From the NCBI GenBank assembly GCA_036936605.1, contig JAUPFV010000001.1, positions 347,769,081-347,833,080 of the forward strand: a stretch of 64,000 bases of DNA. Direction: 5' to 3'. The position numbers and the translations under genes are program-made. This DNA is from Limnanthes douglasii subsp. nivea (taxonomy: Eukaryota > Streptophyta > Magnoliopsida > Brassicales > Limnanthaceae). Under the pieces are notes generated by a model. The model was not told the DNA's origin. It did not search any database and saw only the letters and a program-made list of their open reading frames with translations. Shown here piece after piece: positions 1 to 10,408 of this stretch; position 1 is the stretch's first letter; every line of letters begins with the position of its first letter.

Positions 1-256
1 GATACAGCCAAAGTCGGGGGGCTTATATGGCTAAAATGGTGCAAGGATTGGGGGGCTACTCGGTTATTAGGAGAAATTCGAAGAGCGATTTATGGCTTCA
101 ATTGTTCGAGGCAAACTGTGGAAATTCGAAGAAAGAAAATATTCGAGGAAAATGGTTTCTGCCTTTCAAAGGTAACTATTCGAGGGCGTGTGAAGTGAGC
201 AATCGGAGAATTATTCAGTCCTAGTAAAAGAAATTTTACTTGGACTGAGGGGCTAC
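1..256 (+). mobile_element. 3' untranslated end of a Ty3/gypsy (Tat-like) element
   Basis: No convincing coding sequence. Three polypurine-like stretches rich in GGGGGG occur near 15-22, 49-58 and 246-256. The last, GAGGGGCTAC, directly precedes TGATAAGG. The same PPT-LTR junction style occurs at 45231-45241. Repeated polypurine tracts before the 3' LTR are known from Tat-type plant retroelements. The coding part of this element lies left of the window. Confidence 0.55.
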
Positions 257-675
257 TGATAAGGAAGAATAAAAGACAAGGAGAAAAGTGTGAAGAAGAA
301 ACATGACAGGAGAAAATAGTAAAGAAAAAGTATGATAGGAGGAAAACGCATGGAGAAAACTGTGTAAGGACTAAATTGTATAAGCTATATAAAGAAATAG
401 CCAGAAAAGGAAGAAAGTAAAATGTAGGGACTAAAAGATGTAATTAACAAGAGTTAAAGCGTGTGGGGTCCGCAATTGTACTATAAAAGGACCACACACG
501 CTTCACAAATCCCGAGATGAATAATATGATACTTTCTCTCTCTGCTTAACCTAATAACTCTTACTTTCTCTCTCTAAAATTGACACTAAGAGATTTCTGC
601 ATCACCGAATTGTCACTAAGCAATCCTCGTATCGCATAATCACCCCTGGACTTTCTTGAAACTCTTCAATAATCA
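257..675 (+). repeat. 3' LTR of Tat-like gypsy element
   Basis: Begins TGATAAGG right after a polypurine tract and ends CAATAATCA, so the ends are inverted TGAT/ATCA. A TATA box (ACTATAAAAGGA, about 479-490) and a pyrimidine-rich transcribed leader follow the usual U3-R-U5 order. The copia remnant resumes just downstream, so the element was inserted into that copia copy. The right boundary is inferred from the inverted ends. No second LTR is visible to confirm it. Confidence 0.5.
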
Positions 676-689
676 GGATATCCAAGTAA

Positions 690-1292
690 AACAAAAGGAA
701 CCTCAAAATAATCTTTCAGCGTGAATGAATTGATTTTAACGAAACCTTCGCTTCGGTATCGATGAAGGATTCCTTCAGAACAAATATGACATTAGTTGCA
801 CATTTTGACCTTGAGCTTCATCAGATGAATGTTAAGACCGTTTTCTCAATGGTAATATTTAAGAAACGATCTATATAGTGCAATCAGAATAATTTATGTA
901 AAGTAACTTAAAATATCTGGTATGCAAGCTTAAGAAATCTATCTATGGGCTTAAATAAGCCTCTCATCAATGGTATCAAAATTCCTTGATGTGATAGTTG
1001 GTTATGACTTTGAGATCAACTCGGTTGAGGATTATGTGTATCACAAGTTCAGTGGGAGTAATTTCATATTTCTTATATTATATGTGGATGACATATTGCT
1101 TGCCTCGAACAATAAGGAATTGTTACACACTACAAAAAGATTTCTATCAGACAAGTTTGATATGAAGGATCTTGGTGATGCCAATTTTGTGTTAGGAATC
1201 CAGATACATCGAGATTTCTCTCGTGGTATACTTAGATTATTACAAACATACACTGAAAGTGTGTTACAATGTTATGGATTAACAGATTGAAA
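690..1292 (+). pseudogene. Ty1/copia reverse transcriptase fragment, decayed
   Basis: Remnant of copia RT. The stretch around 790-860 matches the RT start of the copia element at 63480-63600 of this window (Leu-Glu-Leu-His-Gln-Met-Asn-Val-Lys-Thr). From 970 an open stretch of about 106 codons carries the catalytic YVDD box near 1080 (Tyr-Val-Asp-Asp-Ile-Leu-Leu), then the LSDKFDMKDLGDANFVLGIQ region. Frameshifts and stops separate the two halves, so no functional enzyme can be made. The upstream gag, protease and integrase are cut off by the gypsy LTR ending at 675. Confidence 0.8.
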
Positions 1293-2068
1293 ACCCCTAA
1301 GTACCCATATAACAATGGGTAACAGACTTAGTACGGGTCAATGTTCTAAGATAAAACTTGAGATTAAGGAAATGAAAACGATCCCTTATTTCTTCGGCAG
1401 TTGGGAGTTTAATGTATGCTCAAGTTTGTACTAGTTTAGACATTTCATTTGCTGTAAATATATTGGGGAGATATGTTAGTAAACCATGAATGAATCACTG
1501 AAAAAAAGTTAAAAGGGTACTCCGATATCTGTAAGGAACAAAGGGGCACATGTTGACATATGAGAAGTCAGATAAACTGGAGATCATTGGGTATTCTGAC
1601 TCGTATTTTGGTAGATGCACAGACACACTAAAAAGCACGTCATGCAACATATTCTCATTGGCTGAAGGTGCAATATTCTGGAAAATTTTAAAACAAACAC
1701 TTATTGCATCATCCATCATGGTAGTAGAATATGTTGCGTGCTTTGAGGCATCGAACCAGGCAGTGTGGCTGCGGAATTATTTTACTGGATTATCCATTGT
1801 ACAAGGGATATAAGTTCCCATGAGGTTATATTACAATAACAATTCTACACTGTAGTACTCTAACAACAATATGAGCTCGTCTAAATCCAAACACATAGAC
1901 ATAAACTTTTTCTTTGTTAAAAAAATAGTACAGATGGGTCAAATAAATATAGAGCACATCGGCACAAACTGCATGATAGAAAATCCTCTAACAAATGCGG
2001 TTTTGCCTAAGGTTTTCCAGGGATACACAATCAGTATGAGTGTAGTTGATTTAGAGGATTGTTAGTTT
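1293..2068 (+). pseudogene. Ty1/copia RNase H fragment, decayed
   Basis: Continuation of the same copia element. The segment 1550-1815 encodes the RNase H core (IGYSDSYFGRCTD, then a Ser-Ile-Met-Val-Val-Glu-Tyr-Val-Ala motif). The segment 1871-2065 encodes the C-terminal tail with SKSKHIDINFFFVKK and IGTNCMIENPLTN, the usual end of plant copia polyproteins. Several frame changes make it non-functional. It is followed by the 3' untranslated region, PPT and LTR of the element. Confidence 0.8.
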
Positions 2069-2482
2069 CAGTGGGAGAGTTTGTAATATGATCTGATGTT
2101 ATATATTGCAGTTTTGTGCACAGTAAAGTTTATTGCAATATATATATATATATATATATATATATGCTTGGAAATATTTATTTATATCTATACTATATTG
2201 GATCTCAAAAGGTAGGAACCATTTAAGAGTAGAATGTATGATTACAAGCCATATCACTCTTAAGCAACGCTCCATAATTGGCCCAAGTAATTGATTGATA
2301 ATGGTAATGTGATTATTGTTGCATCATATTGTTCACATTACAGAAAGAGGTCTTTAGTCATTTATTGTTATCAGTCATGTATGTGGTTGTACCATTTTCC
2401 CATTGATAATGAATATATAGACCCCCATTAAAGTTGAATATGTATTATTGAGTAGCAGCATGTGGCGGTCCAAGTGGGAGAT
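2069..2482 (+). other. copia 3' untranslated region, (TA)n tract and polypurine tract
   Basis: Non-coding. A pure TA dinucleotide run lies at about 2140-2165. The polypurine tract CAAGTGGGAGAT (2471-2482) touches the start of the 3' LTR, as expected for plus-strand priming in copia elements. Confidence 0.6.
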
Positions 2483-3135
2483 TGTCGGAATATATTTATT
2501 TAATATATTTATGGACCGACAATAATTTGGACCAACATGTTAAATAAACATATTCGGTCACTGTCTTAAGGAAGTTTAAATTAAAAATAATTGACTTAAT
2601 TATTTAATTAACTAAATTAGACCTACGGGTGAAAAGGCGTTACAGGCTCAAGTGTGGTAGCCGAGTTGAATTTAGGAACTGTGATGGAGAGGGCAAAAAT
2701 ATCAGCACTTAAACCTGTATTTAATAAATCAGAGATATAAATTGAATTATCAATTTATCGGGTTATGGTCCCCGAACACAAAGAAGTAATAAAGGATGAG
2801 CTTTACAATGATGGGCTTCACATTGTAAAGACTATAAGTAAGGGACTAGGTTTATGAATTTCATCATCCTAAACCCTAATCAAACTGACGGTCGTTTCCT
2901 TCAATGTATGGAAACCTTTCCTTTCTACTAACTCGTTCTACAGGTTTCTCAAGGAAATATACAAAATCACTAAAGAATGAAAAGGAACAAAAGAGAATAC
3001 TAGATAGAAAGCAACAGGAAAACCCGTAAATAATCTTCTTTTTGTTTACTCATTAGGTGAATCCACAAAAGGGTTCTATTTAAACTTTTGTGATTTGTTA
3101 TATATTATTTGATACAATTTCGAATAATATATAAC
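2483..3135 (+). repeat. copia 3' LTR
   Basis: Starts TGTCGGAA directly after the polypurine tract. The motif GGACCG near the start and GGTTATGGTCC in the middle (near 2759) recur in the LTR at 58781-59417, so the two elements are related. The right end (ATATATAACA at about 3135) is chosen by length and CA ending and is uncertain by tens of bases. Confidence 0.5.
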
Positions 3136-3400
3136 ATTAACTGATATAAAAGTATATATATATTATAAGAAACTTAGTTTGATTTTTTTTTTCTATTTTA
3201 TGGAACCTGATTCAAACTTCGACTCGTTAACGGCTCGATAATTTTATTATATTGGTTTCAGACAAATTTTATCGAATGGTCCGAGATGGTTTACCAGGTT
3301 GATAAGCCCAATAACACTCATAGCCAAACCTAATCCGTTCAAAGTCTACCGATAAGGTTAGCTTCAGGTGGTGATTGCTATTCGCCACATATAAAAATTA

Positions 3401-3438
<38 letters not shown>

Positions 3439-3480
3439 TTAGTTGAATAAAATAAATTATAAACAAACTATTTAAGATTA
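3136..3480. other. AT-rich spacer with (TA)n
   Basis: No coding signal seen on either strand. Contains a long TA dinucleotide run at about 3403-3434 and several homopolymer T tracts. Nothing else recognised. Confidence 0.6.
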
Positions 3481-4545
3481 TTGTTGAGCGTGTTATTGAT
3501 AACACCCATTCTACAAACCTATTACTGATTAAGACCAACAAATTTAACAAATTATATATATATATATCTAAAATACCCTTCTATATAAAATAATTAAACA
3601 TGCGTACACATTCTTTTTTCTTTATTTTTTTAATTTCTTTTTTAGGGTTCGTATCTTTTAAACAGTAATCCGATTTTTTCCAAAAATACCATTGGTTTTG
3701 TTTTTTTAAGACAAACAAAACTAGATCCATTCATGTTTTTTTTATATTTTAAAAAACAATTGTGAGCCCAATTAACCATGGTCTCGCATCATGGCCTGGT
3801 TTTGTAATATATCGTCTCGCATTATTTATAGTTGGTCGGGTTTCACATCATGTAATCTCTCATCATGGCATAATTTCACATCATTTTTAGAATACCTAGT
3901 TTTGCATGATGTGGTCTCTCATCATTTAACGTTGGCATGGTTTCATATTATGTGGTCTCTCATCATTTTAGTTTACCTAGTTTCGCATGATGTGGTCTCT
4001 CATCATTTATAGTTGGCATCGTTTGATATTATGTAGTCTCTTATCATATATAGTTGGCTTAATTTCGCATTATGTGGTCTCTCATCTCTGCATCTCTCAT
4101 CTATAATCTTTACATCTCTCATCTATCGTCTTTGCGTATCTTATATATCTTATATGCGTCTTTCATTTATCTTTTTTACGTCTTTCGTCTATCGTTTGTA
4201 CGTCTCTCGTGTTTAGTAAAAAAACAAAAAAAACATCATAAATGGATCTAATCTTGTTTGTCTTAAGAAAACCAAATTAATGGTAGTTTCAGATGTTCTT
4301 TTTTCAAATTACGGTTGCAAAGATACGACTTTTTAAAATTTAAAATTTAAAATAAAAATAAAAAATAAAAAATATACACGTGTCAATTGATTTTGTATAA
4401 GAGGATAGGTATTATAGAAATTAGTTGGGTCTTAGATGGTAAATAGTCTAGTTAAATTAGTCTATCATAGATATATATGAAAATAAGGGTAGTAATTCGA
4501 TAATAGTTTGGCTTTGAGATCTTAATCAGTAATTTACCCATTTAT
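3481..4545. mobile_element. fold-back (long-TIR) non-autonomous DNA element
   Basis: The left part (about 3481-3740) and right part (about 4225-4545) are diverged inverted copies. Left GACAAACAAAACTAGATCC (about 3712-3730) pairs with right GGATCTAATCTTGTTTGTC (about 4244-4262). Further paired blocks surround AGATACGA near 4321 and TCTTAATCAGTAAT near 4520. The arms are 250-300 bp. The middle is a degenerate tandem array. No transposase is present. No clear target duplication was found, so superfamily is open (MULE or foldback type). Confidence 0.65.
3785..4212. repeat. degenerate tandem repeat inside fold-back element
   Basis: Successive imperfect units carry GTGGTCTCTCATCATTTA followed by a TTGGCATGGTTTCATATTA-like half. 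They pass into shorter CATCTCTCATCTAT units toward 4212. The array fills the space between the inverted arms. A 73-codon frame over it comes from the repeat and shows no protein family signature. Confidence 0.7.
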
Positions 4546-4809
4546 TTGATGTTTTTTTAGTTTTAGTTAATTTTTTCGATTAATAATTTATTGGATTTTT
4601 AAACTATATCTTTAAATTTGTTGGAATATTTAGATCTTTCAACCATTAAATATTTTAAATATTTTATTAGATTTTCTAACTATATTAGAGCTTTAAAATA
4701 TATCCTTAAAAATGTTGGAATCTTTAAATATTTATATCTTTCAAATGTTAGATATTTTAAATAGTTAATTAAATCTTTCAACTAATAATTCATTAGACCT
4801 TAAAAATAT
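4546..4809. other. AT-rich spacer
   Basis: Low-complexity TTTTAAATAT-type sequence with repeated GAATATTTAGATCTTTCAA-like phrases. No gene, RNA or element boundary recognised. Confidence 0.6.
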
Positions 4810-4955
4810 ATGCTTAATATTTTTGATTTTTATATTTTTAGATGTTTTAAATAGTTTATCTATTCTTCAATACTCTGAGACACATCTTTATGTAGCGATG
4901 AATCTCACTCGACTCTTTTTCAACTCGTTAAGGATGTTTTGTCTGCATATATTCT
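4810..4955 (-). repeat. dispersed repeat, copy 1
   Basis: About 145 bp shared with 18706-18855 in the same orientation. Both contain TATCTATTCTTCAATACTCT, then GGATGTTTTGTCTGCATATA. On the minus strand both encode ICRQNILNELKK, suggesting a fragment of an unidentified coding sequence. The copies lie just outside the two ends of gypsy element A. Confidence 0.7.
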
Positions 4956-5105
4956 GATTTTTATAGTCTTTCCTTTCGGAACCATTGAAAATATGGTTTG
5001 AGAAAATAAGTTTTGAAATATTGTGATTGTGTGAGAAGTGTGAAGATTGTTGTAAGAATAATGAACAAGAAGTATCATATTTATAAGATTTTTTTTTCAT
5101 TAACT

Positions 5106-5187
5106 TTTTTTATCAAATCGGATATCTGATTTGCAATAGTTATTTTTTAATGTTGCAAGTCAGATATCCGATTTGATTAAAAAAATT
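5106..5187. repeat. 32-bp inverted repeat (hairpin)
   Basis: ATCAAATCGGATATCTGATT and its reverse complement (one or two mismatches) flank a short AT-rich loop. A third, weaker copy follows near 5199-5222. It could form a stable hairpin. It may be the remains of a small MITE. Confidence 0.65.
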
Positions 5188-5314
5188 AAATTTTCATTAA
5201 TCAAATCGAATATCTAATTTGATCTGACTTTTTCTTAATTTCTTCTCAATCTATCTCTTCAACAATATTGTTCTTCAAAAAGCTCTCAAAACCAATTACT
5301 ATAATTACTACTAT

Positions 5315-5669
5315 TGCTGAGATTTATTACTAATCAAGGGGTATTTTTGGGCAAAAATTTAGTTTAATAGGATATTAATTTCAATACTAGAGGTTAGAAA
5401 GATAAAAGAGGTGGGTAGTAACTATTAATTTCTCTAGAAAAAGTCCAACCTCTTAAATGAAGTTGGTTGGGTATTTATACTTGTTTTATGACCCAAGAGC
5501 TGGCCGGGTTGGACTTTGGATTTGGGCAGGCTTTAAAGCCCAAAACAAAAACAGGTCAGCATACAGTTGATTCATAGTCCACTTAAATTTACTATTCATA
5601 AAAACTTTAGTGTAGAAGATACCTGAATTACCCCTTCAGATTAGGCACTTCCAAAATTATCCGACTATA
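5315..5669 (-). repeat. 3' LTR of element A
   Basis: On the minus strand it starts TGATATAGTCGGAT next to the polypurine tract and ends CTCAGCA. A TATA box reading TATAAATACCC (minus, 5471-5480) is followed by AACCAA, as in the LTRs of B and C. Length about 355 bp, close to the 362 bp of element C's 5' LTR. Confidence 0.65.
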
Positions 5670-6054
5670 TCAGTAGGCGGTCTTTCAAAAAAGTTTTTGG
5701 AAGAGCTAACTTATCAAACAAAAGATTGGGATCGGATCCGAAGCACTTTCTCCTTTATGAGAAAGAACCCAATGGTCAGATTCTGATGAACCTTTTTTTA
5801 TTTACACATGTCAGTTCTTGGTTCGACCTTTTAGCCGTTTTTCTTTGTTGGTACTTGTACCTATTTTTTAAAAAGTAATTAGGGTGTATTCAATAACCCC
5901 CAATCATCACAAAAATGTTTTATCTCCCCTAAGTAAATCACTCAAGTGTTTTTTACTTTTATATAACATTGTTTTACTATTTTTTTAGAAAAAGAAAACT
6001 TTATAGAGAGAGAAAACTTTGAAGTTGCAATTTTTTTTAAGTTCGAGATTTTAT

Positions 6055-6850
6055 ATGTTCACAGCTAGAACCGCTTTGATCAAAGGAGGTTGGTTAAATT
6101 TTTGTGAGTTGTAAAAATCAAGAAAGGAAGCAACAACTGCTATTGGAATTCTTGTCGTTTCTGGTTGAGTGATTATCCAGACAATACCGGAGCCGGACAA
6201 AAGTTCATCCTCGTCCAGAACCTCAGTATTTCGAAAAACTCTTTTCAGCCCAAATTTATCCACACTAGATTATGGTTCTTCCTTTCAAATACCTATAAGG
6301 CCTTTCTCTAAGGATAAGAAAACTTTAATCGTAAAGAAACCCTCACCGTTCATCGCTATAGGATCAGACACTTAAAACGCTACACCTCGAAGAGTCACTC
6401 GACTCTCCCAGGCTAAGAGTACCCCTCACACTTCAAAATACATGAGTTCAAGGGCAATAAAACCCCATGCCCAACCTCCGGTGGACTTGAATCTATCACT
6501 TCCCATTAATGATGCTACTCAAATTAAGAAATAATTTACTCGAATTGGGAAAGAGGTTGCTCAAATTGAGAAATAAGCTACTAGTGCTAAATTGGCCGAA
6601 CAACAACCCACTATAATGAAATAAAACATAGAAGATAGTGAGGAGGATACCCCACTGGAGACATCTGGGAATACTGGAGATACCGCATCAGTTCGGACTA
6701 CCATAGGAAAATTGGGGATGCCTAATACCGTATCACTTCAGGAGTGCTTGGTGGGGAAAGTGGGGCTTAAATTTCGTAAGGTTAGTGTGAAATACTTATT
6801 GGCCCTTCTTAGAATACATTAGGTTTATACACATACTGTTGAGTTAGATA
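6055..6850 (+). pseudogene. aORF of element A, 5' part (split by MULE)
   Basis: Plus-strand extra ORF of the Tat-like element, antisense to gag-pol. Its start at 6055 (MFTARTALIKGGWLN) matches those of B (31989) and C (44801), but a TAA stop follows within 20 codons. Later blocks around 6690-6850 match B and C (CLVGKVGLKFRKVSVKYLLAL), the beginning of the Transposase_28-like region. The reading frame is broken repeatedly. The MULE insertion separates it from the rest, which resumes after the second target-site copy at 11284-11293. Confidence 0.8.
6841..6850. repeat. MULE target site duplication, left copy
   Basis: GAGTTAGATA lies directly outside the left terminal inverted repeat and recurs exactly at 11284-11293. 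Removing the MULE and one copy brings together the two halves of the aORF homology (left part ending Thr-Val-Glu-Leu-Asp). Confidence 0.9.
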
Positions 6851-7173
6851 GGCTAAAAACCCTGTCAAGTCACTGGTGTATGACACCTGTTGCATTCGTG
6901 CCACTACATTTTCTTCGTCCCCAAAACGAGTCATTGGTGTTTCAGATAGTAGAATTTTTGCCACTAGCGCGTGCAAAATCACAGAAAACTGACATGTGGC
7001 ACCCCCAATGTACTCAAGTCTGTTGCATATATGGTCACTCCTATTTCCCTTCCAAAAATACCCCTGTTCAGTTGTTTGACCCCTTTGTTTTTAACTTTTA
7101 CTTTTTTACTCTAACGTTTTACTGACCTTTTTAAATTTTTACCCAAACTACTCTAATTACCCACTGTTAAACC
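6851..7173 (+). repeat. MULE left terminal inverted repeat
   Basis: Starts GGCTAAAAACCCTGTCAAGT. Pairs along about 323 bp with 10960-11283 with scattered mismatches. The inner limit is where both arms stop matching, next to ACCCACTGTTAAACCC. Confidence 0.92.
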
Positions 7174-7586
7174 CATTTGGTTAATGTTCCCTATTTATTG
7201 AGAATAACCCGACCTGTTTTGTTTTAACCCAGTTCCTTTACTGACCTAATTGTGAATTTTCGCCAATTTTACAACCCTAACATTTTCCCTCCTCAATTAT
7301 ATTCCTGGAAGCTGAAAGAATGAGCGCCAATATCCCTATTCACTCTCTGTCACTCACCATCTCTCTCCCTCTCTCTCTTAATCGCAATCTCCATCATCAA
7401 GCATTGATTCTTCTCACTGACTCACTATCTCTGAAAACCTAACTTTCTTCGTTGTCGTCACCACCCACTGTCTGTCAAACCCTAGGTTTGTATCCTAATT
7501 TCCTATTTTTGAAAACCCTAATTAGATACAAATGCCTAAATTTCGAACCCTAACAAGTTCGAATCGAGGGTTTGGTTAGGGCTACA
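7174..7586 (+). promoter_or_regulatory. MULE subterminal region and 5' leader of transposase gene
   Basis: Non-coding. Contains a pyrimidine-rich CTCTCTCCCTCTCTCTCT stretch at about 7361-7378 and repeated AAACCCTA-type phrases typical of plant 5' leaders. The transposase start codon at 7587 follows. No clear TATA box was fixed. Confidence 0.4.
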
Positions 7587-8441
7587 ATGGCTAAAAGTTT
7601 ATACCAAGGTAAGCTTCATACTATGGTCTCTGTTTGCGTTTAGTTTGTTATTCATACTTGAAGTTTTTATTTATGGTGCGTGTTCTTTGTTCTAATATGT
7701 GTTTTTTTAATTTCAGGTGTTAACAAACACCTTTTTGCTATCGATTACTATTATGATAGGTATTTTAGAGGAAATAGGGTTGTGAAGTATGTTGGAGAGA
7801 AATCGATGACTATCGATTTCATTAACCCATATAGGTTCTATATCCTGGAGCTACATGAGATTCACTCATTGACTGATGCAGCAGGGACTTGTGGCCACTA
7901 CCAGTTTGGCTACAAGCTCCATGGTCCTGGACAAAAAATCCAACTAATAAACAGTGACGCAGATGCATACATGATGACCCAGAAGTTGGATGAAAGCAGG
8001 TTAATGACCGTGTACTTAGATAGGACACCTCTTTTAGAAATTGTGTCTCTTACGAAAAGGAGTAAAAAGCCACAGACTGTACCTACAGTTGACGTAGAAG
8101 GTACCAGTAGCATTGTACCTAGGACTAAACCTATAGATCTTGGTTTGGGTCAGGGTAGAGATGATGGTTTAGGTCAGGGTACATATGGCGGTTTAGGTCA
8201 GGGTAAAGATGCTGGTTTAGGTCAAGGTAGTGATGTTGGTTTAGAAAATGGTACAAATGATGGTTTAGGTCAGGGTAGAGATGCTGGTTTATGTCAGGGT
8301 AGTGATGCTGGTTTAGGACAGGGTACAGATGATGGTTTAGGTCACGGTAGAGATACTGGTTTAGGACAGGGTAGTGATGCAGGTTTAAGACAAGGTAATG
8401 ATATTGGTTTAGGTCAGGGTACAAATGATGGTTTAAATTAG
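7587..8441 (+). pseudogene. MuDR-like transposase, N-terminal exons
   Basis: Exon 1 (7587-7608) encodes MAKSLYQ. A 108-bp GT-AG intron (7609-7716) keeps frame into exon 2, which encodes HLFAIDYYYDRYFRG and a KYVGEKSMTIDF segment. This resembles the PB1-like N-terminal domain of plant MuDR transposases. From 8142 the frame becomes a Gly-Leu-Gly-Gln-Gly repeat and ends at a TAG at 8439-8441. The expected zinc finger and most of the catalytic core are absent. The product would not be an active transposase. Confidence 0.75.
8142..8441 (+). repeat. 24-bp coding minisatellite in transposase
   Basis: About twelve tandem 24-bp units (GGTTTAGGTCAGGGTA plus eight variable bases) encode eight-residue units of the form GLGQG followed by R/S/T, D/N and a variable residue. 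Variants at the sixth residue recur in an R-S-T order over some units, a sign of higher-order duplication. The tract is Gly-rich and acidic and probably unstructured. Confidence 0.9.
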
Positions 8442-8823
8442 GGTGGAGATGGTGTTGAAAATGAATTATTGGAAATGATTTGGTTGAATATGTGTTGGTT
8501 GAAAATGATTTGGGTGTAGTAGAGGCTGACGGTGATGGTGTTGAAAATAATGCTGGTAATATTGAGAATAATGTTGAGGCTAATTACGATGAGGCTTTTG
8601 AAACGTTCATAAACGAAATGTATGATGAGTTCTTCTCGAAACAGAACGGTGCAGATAATAGCCTAGAACATTGTGGAGAAATAGATGGATTAGCTGGTAA
8701 GTGTGATGTTGATGATACACAGGCTGGTGTAACAGTTGGTGTTAATGTTGATAGAGTAGGGGATAGTGTGGATATTGTTGTGAATGATGGTTTAGATGGG
8801 TGTAACAGTTTGATGATGTAAGT
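8442..8823 (+). pseudogene. MuDR-like transposase, acidic linker (frameshifted)
   Basis: The frame after the minisatellite shifts. An open stretch of 113 codons (8480-8821) is rich in Asp, Glu, Asn, Val and Gly, with a cluster YDEAFETFINEMYDEFF. It shows no catalytic motif. MuDR-type transposases often have acidic spacers before the DNA-binding zinc region. Here the following zinc finger and the first half of the catalytic domain are deleted: homology restarts only at 8888. Confidence 0.55.
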
Positions 8824-8887
8824 GTGTTGTTTGATGTTGTGTGTAGCCTGTGCTTGTGCTAGATGTGTGTTTTTTGAAAGGGTCGTT

Positions 8888-9362
8888 TCAAGGATAACTG
8901 CTTGTTGCTTTTATTGTTGACCCAAACGAGCAGATGTATCCTCTTTCTTGGGCAGTGGTTGAGAGTGAAAACAGGTCTTCTTGGAAATGGTTTCTGGAAC
9001 TGTTAGCAAATGATGTTAACATACACAAACGAGGCAGCTTCACGTGGATTTCAGACAAACAGAGGGGGTTTGTTCTAGCCTTGAAGGAATTGTTCCCAAA
9101 CGCTGAGCATCGATTCTGTGCTCGACATCTGTACGCCGACATGAAGAAGGTATTCCCAGGCAGAGAGGAACACATACTGTTTTGGGCTTGTGCCAGGTCT
9201 TCATTTGTCCCTGAATTTGAATTTCACATGGAGGAGGTGAAACGATGCAATGTAGTCGGTCATTTATATTTTTTTGGTTGTTGTGTGTGAGCACGATAGT
9301 GGGATCCACTGTTTTGATAGAAGGGACAACTCTTTGGCCAGGCACACTACCCCCCCCCCCCT
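8888..9362 (+). pseudogene. MULE transposase catalytic core fragment
   Basis: Encodes the conserved middle of the MULE DDE transposase: Asp-Pro-Asn-Glu-Gln-Met-Tyr-Pro-Leu-Ser-Trp-Ala-Val-Val-Glu, then WKWFLELL, ISDKQRGFVLALKELFPNAE and HRFCARHLYADMKK. The ISDKQ aspartate corresponds to the second catalytic residue. The region carrying the first is missing. The exon ends in a run of about 12 C residues (9350-9361) just before a GT donor at 9363. A frame break lies near 9260. Confidence 0.85.
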
Positions 9363-9455
9363 GTAAGATTCCTTCACTTTTTCTATTAAAGTGATTTTGT
9401 GATTTTGTTCATTATCTTGAAAACATTTACTTTTATAATATTTTTTAAATTACAG
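9363..9455 (+). other. intron of MULE transposase gene
   Basis: GTAAGATT donor at 9363 and TTTAAATTACAG acceptor ending at 9455, with a T-rich interior, fit a 93-bp plant intron. Its position before the Ser/Gly-rich tail matches MULE gene structure, but no transcript supports it here. Confidence 0.6.
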
Positions 9456-9813
9456 GCTGTTACTCTATATTCCTCTCAAAACAACATCAGTTCACCACAT
9501 AGTGGTTGGGGTAGTGGTGGAAGTATGCAAGGGTACAAGGAAGCTCTTAAGGTGCAAACCAGAGGTAGAAAGAGGAGGTTACCTCAAACAGTTGGTGGTC
9601 CTTTCAAGCAGCCCAGGGTAGGAGGACCTTTATCATCTACACCTCGTTATCCGCTGCGGCAACACATGGGGCTGCAGCATCTGCTGGTGGGTCTGTATCA
9701 GCAGCTTCTGGTGGATCGACCGGAAAATCTGGCAACACGGCAGTGACAACTGGTGGTTCACAGGCGTCGGTGGAAGGTAGTGGTAATCATGTTGTCAATA
9801 TTACCCATCTATA
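9456..9813 (+). pseudogene. MULE transposase C-terminal tail
   Basis: Encodes SSPHSGWGSGGSMQG and the basic stretch TRGRKRRLP, a possible nuclear localisation signal. A frame shift near 9650 leads to a Gly/Ser/Ala-rich end (for example AAASAGGSVSAASGGSTGKS) that stops near 9813. Such low-complexity tails with basic patches are common at the end of plant MULE transposases. Confidence 0.6.
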
Positions 9814-10408
9814 AGATTAGCTTTAAAGGTTTTTTTGTGTTATATTGAAGGATGTGTAGTGGAGACTGTCCATGTTTTGGGTTTTTTTGTAATGTGTTGT
9901 ATGTTATGCACACGCACAATTTATGGTTTTTTGTATTTGAAGGTGTTGTATGTTGTTGTTTAAGCACTCAAGACTTTATTTCATGGTTTATTTAATAACC
10001 ATACAATTCTAGGACTAAATTTGTGTACTCATTAACTACTTTGTTCGTGGTTTGGTTGATGTTGTTGATTAATGTAAGAAAATTTAACTTGTAGTTTGGT
10101 TGTAAAATGAATGTCATTCATTTGCTGTTAGTTAATGCTTTTAACAACCACTGACTTATGTCACTTTCTAATCATATGTGTCTGGTTTTAAGCTGCATTT
10201 ACTTACGTCAAATAAAATCCCATCAGAATTCATCACCACAAAAACCAATACACAAAACAAGAACTACAAGCTTTTCTATCACAATTCAATTCAATACACA
10301 AAAATCAATTCAAATTTCAAACATCATAATTGAAATTAAATTTCATAATCCAGGAGACATACAAAATATATTACCTACACCTGCTACAAAATTCTTTAAA
10401 TACATAGA
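9814..10408. other. MULE intergenic region between convergent genes
   Basis: AT-rich, with GTTGTATGTTATGCA-type and TGTTGTTTAAGC-type phrases. It should hold the 3' ends of both genes. An 84-codon plus-strand frame (10158-10412) lies opposite the end of the GRF gene and is a shadow. Confidence 0.5.

Noticed and set aside
3791..4012. 73-codon Ser/His/Val-rich frame
   Set aside because: Product of the degenerate tandem repeat in the fold-back element.
8131..8424. 97-codon Tyr/Asn/His-rich minus-strand frame
   Set aside because: Reverse-strand shadow of the 24-bp coding minisatellite.
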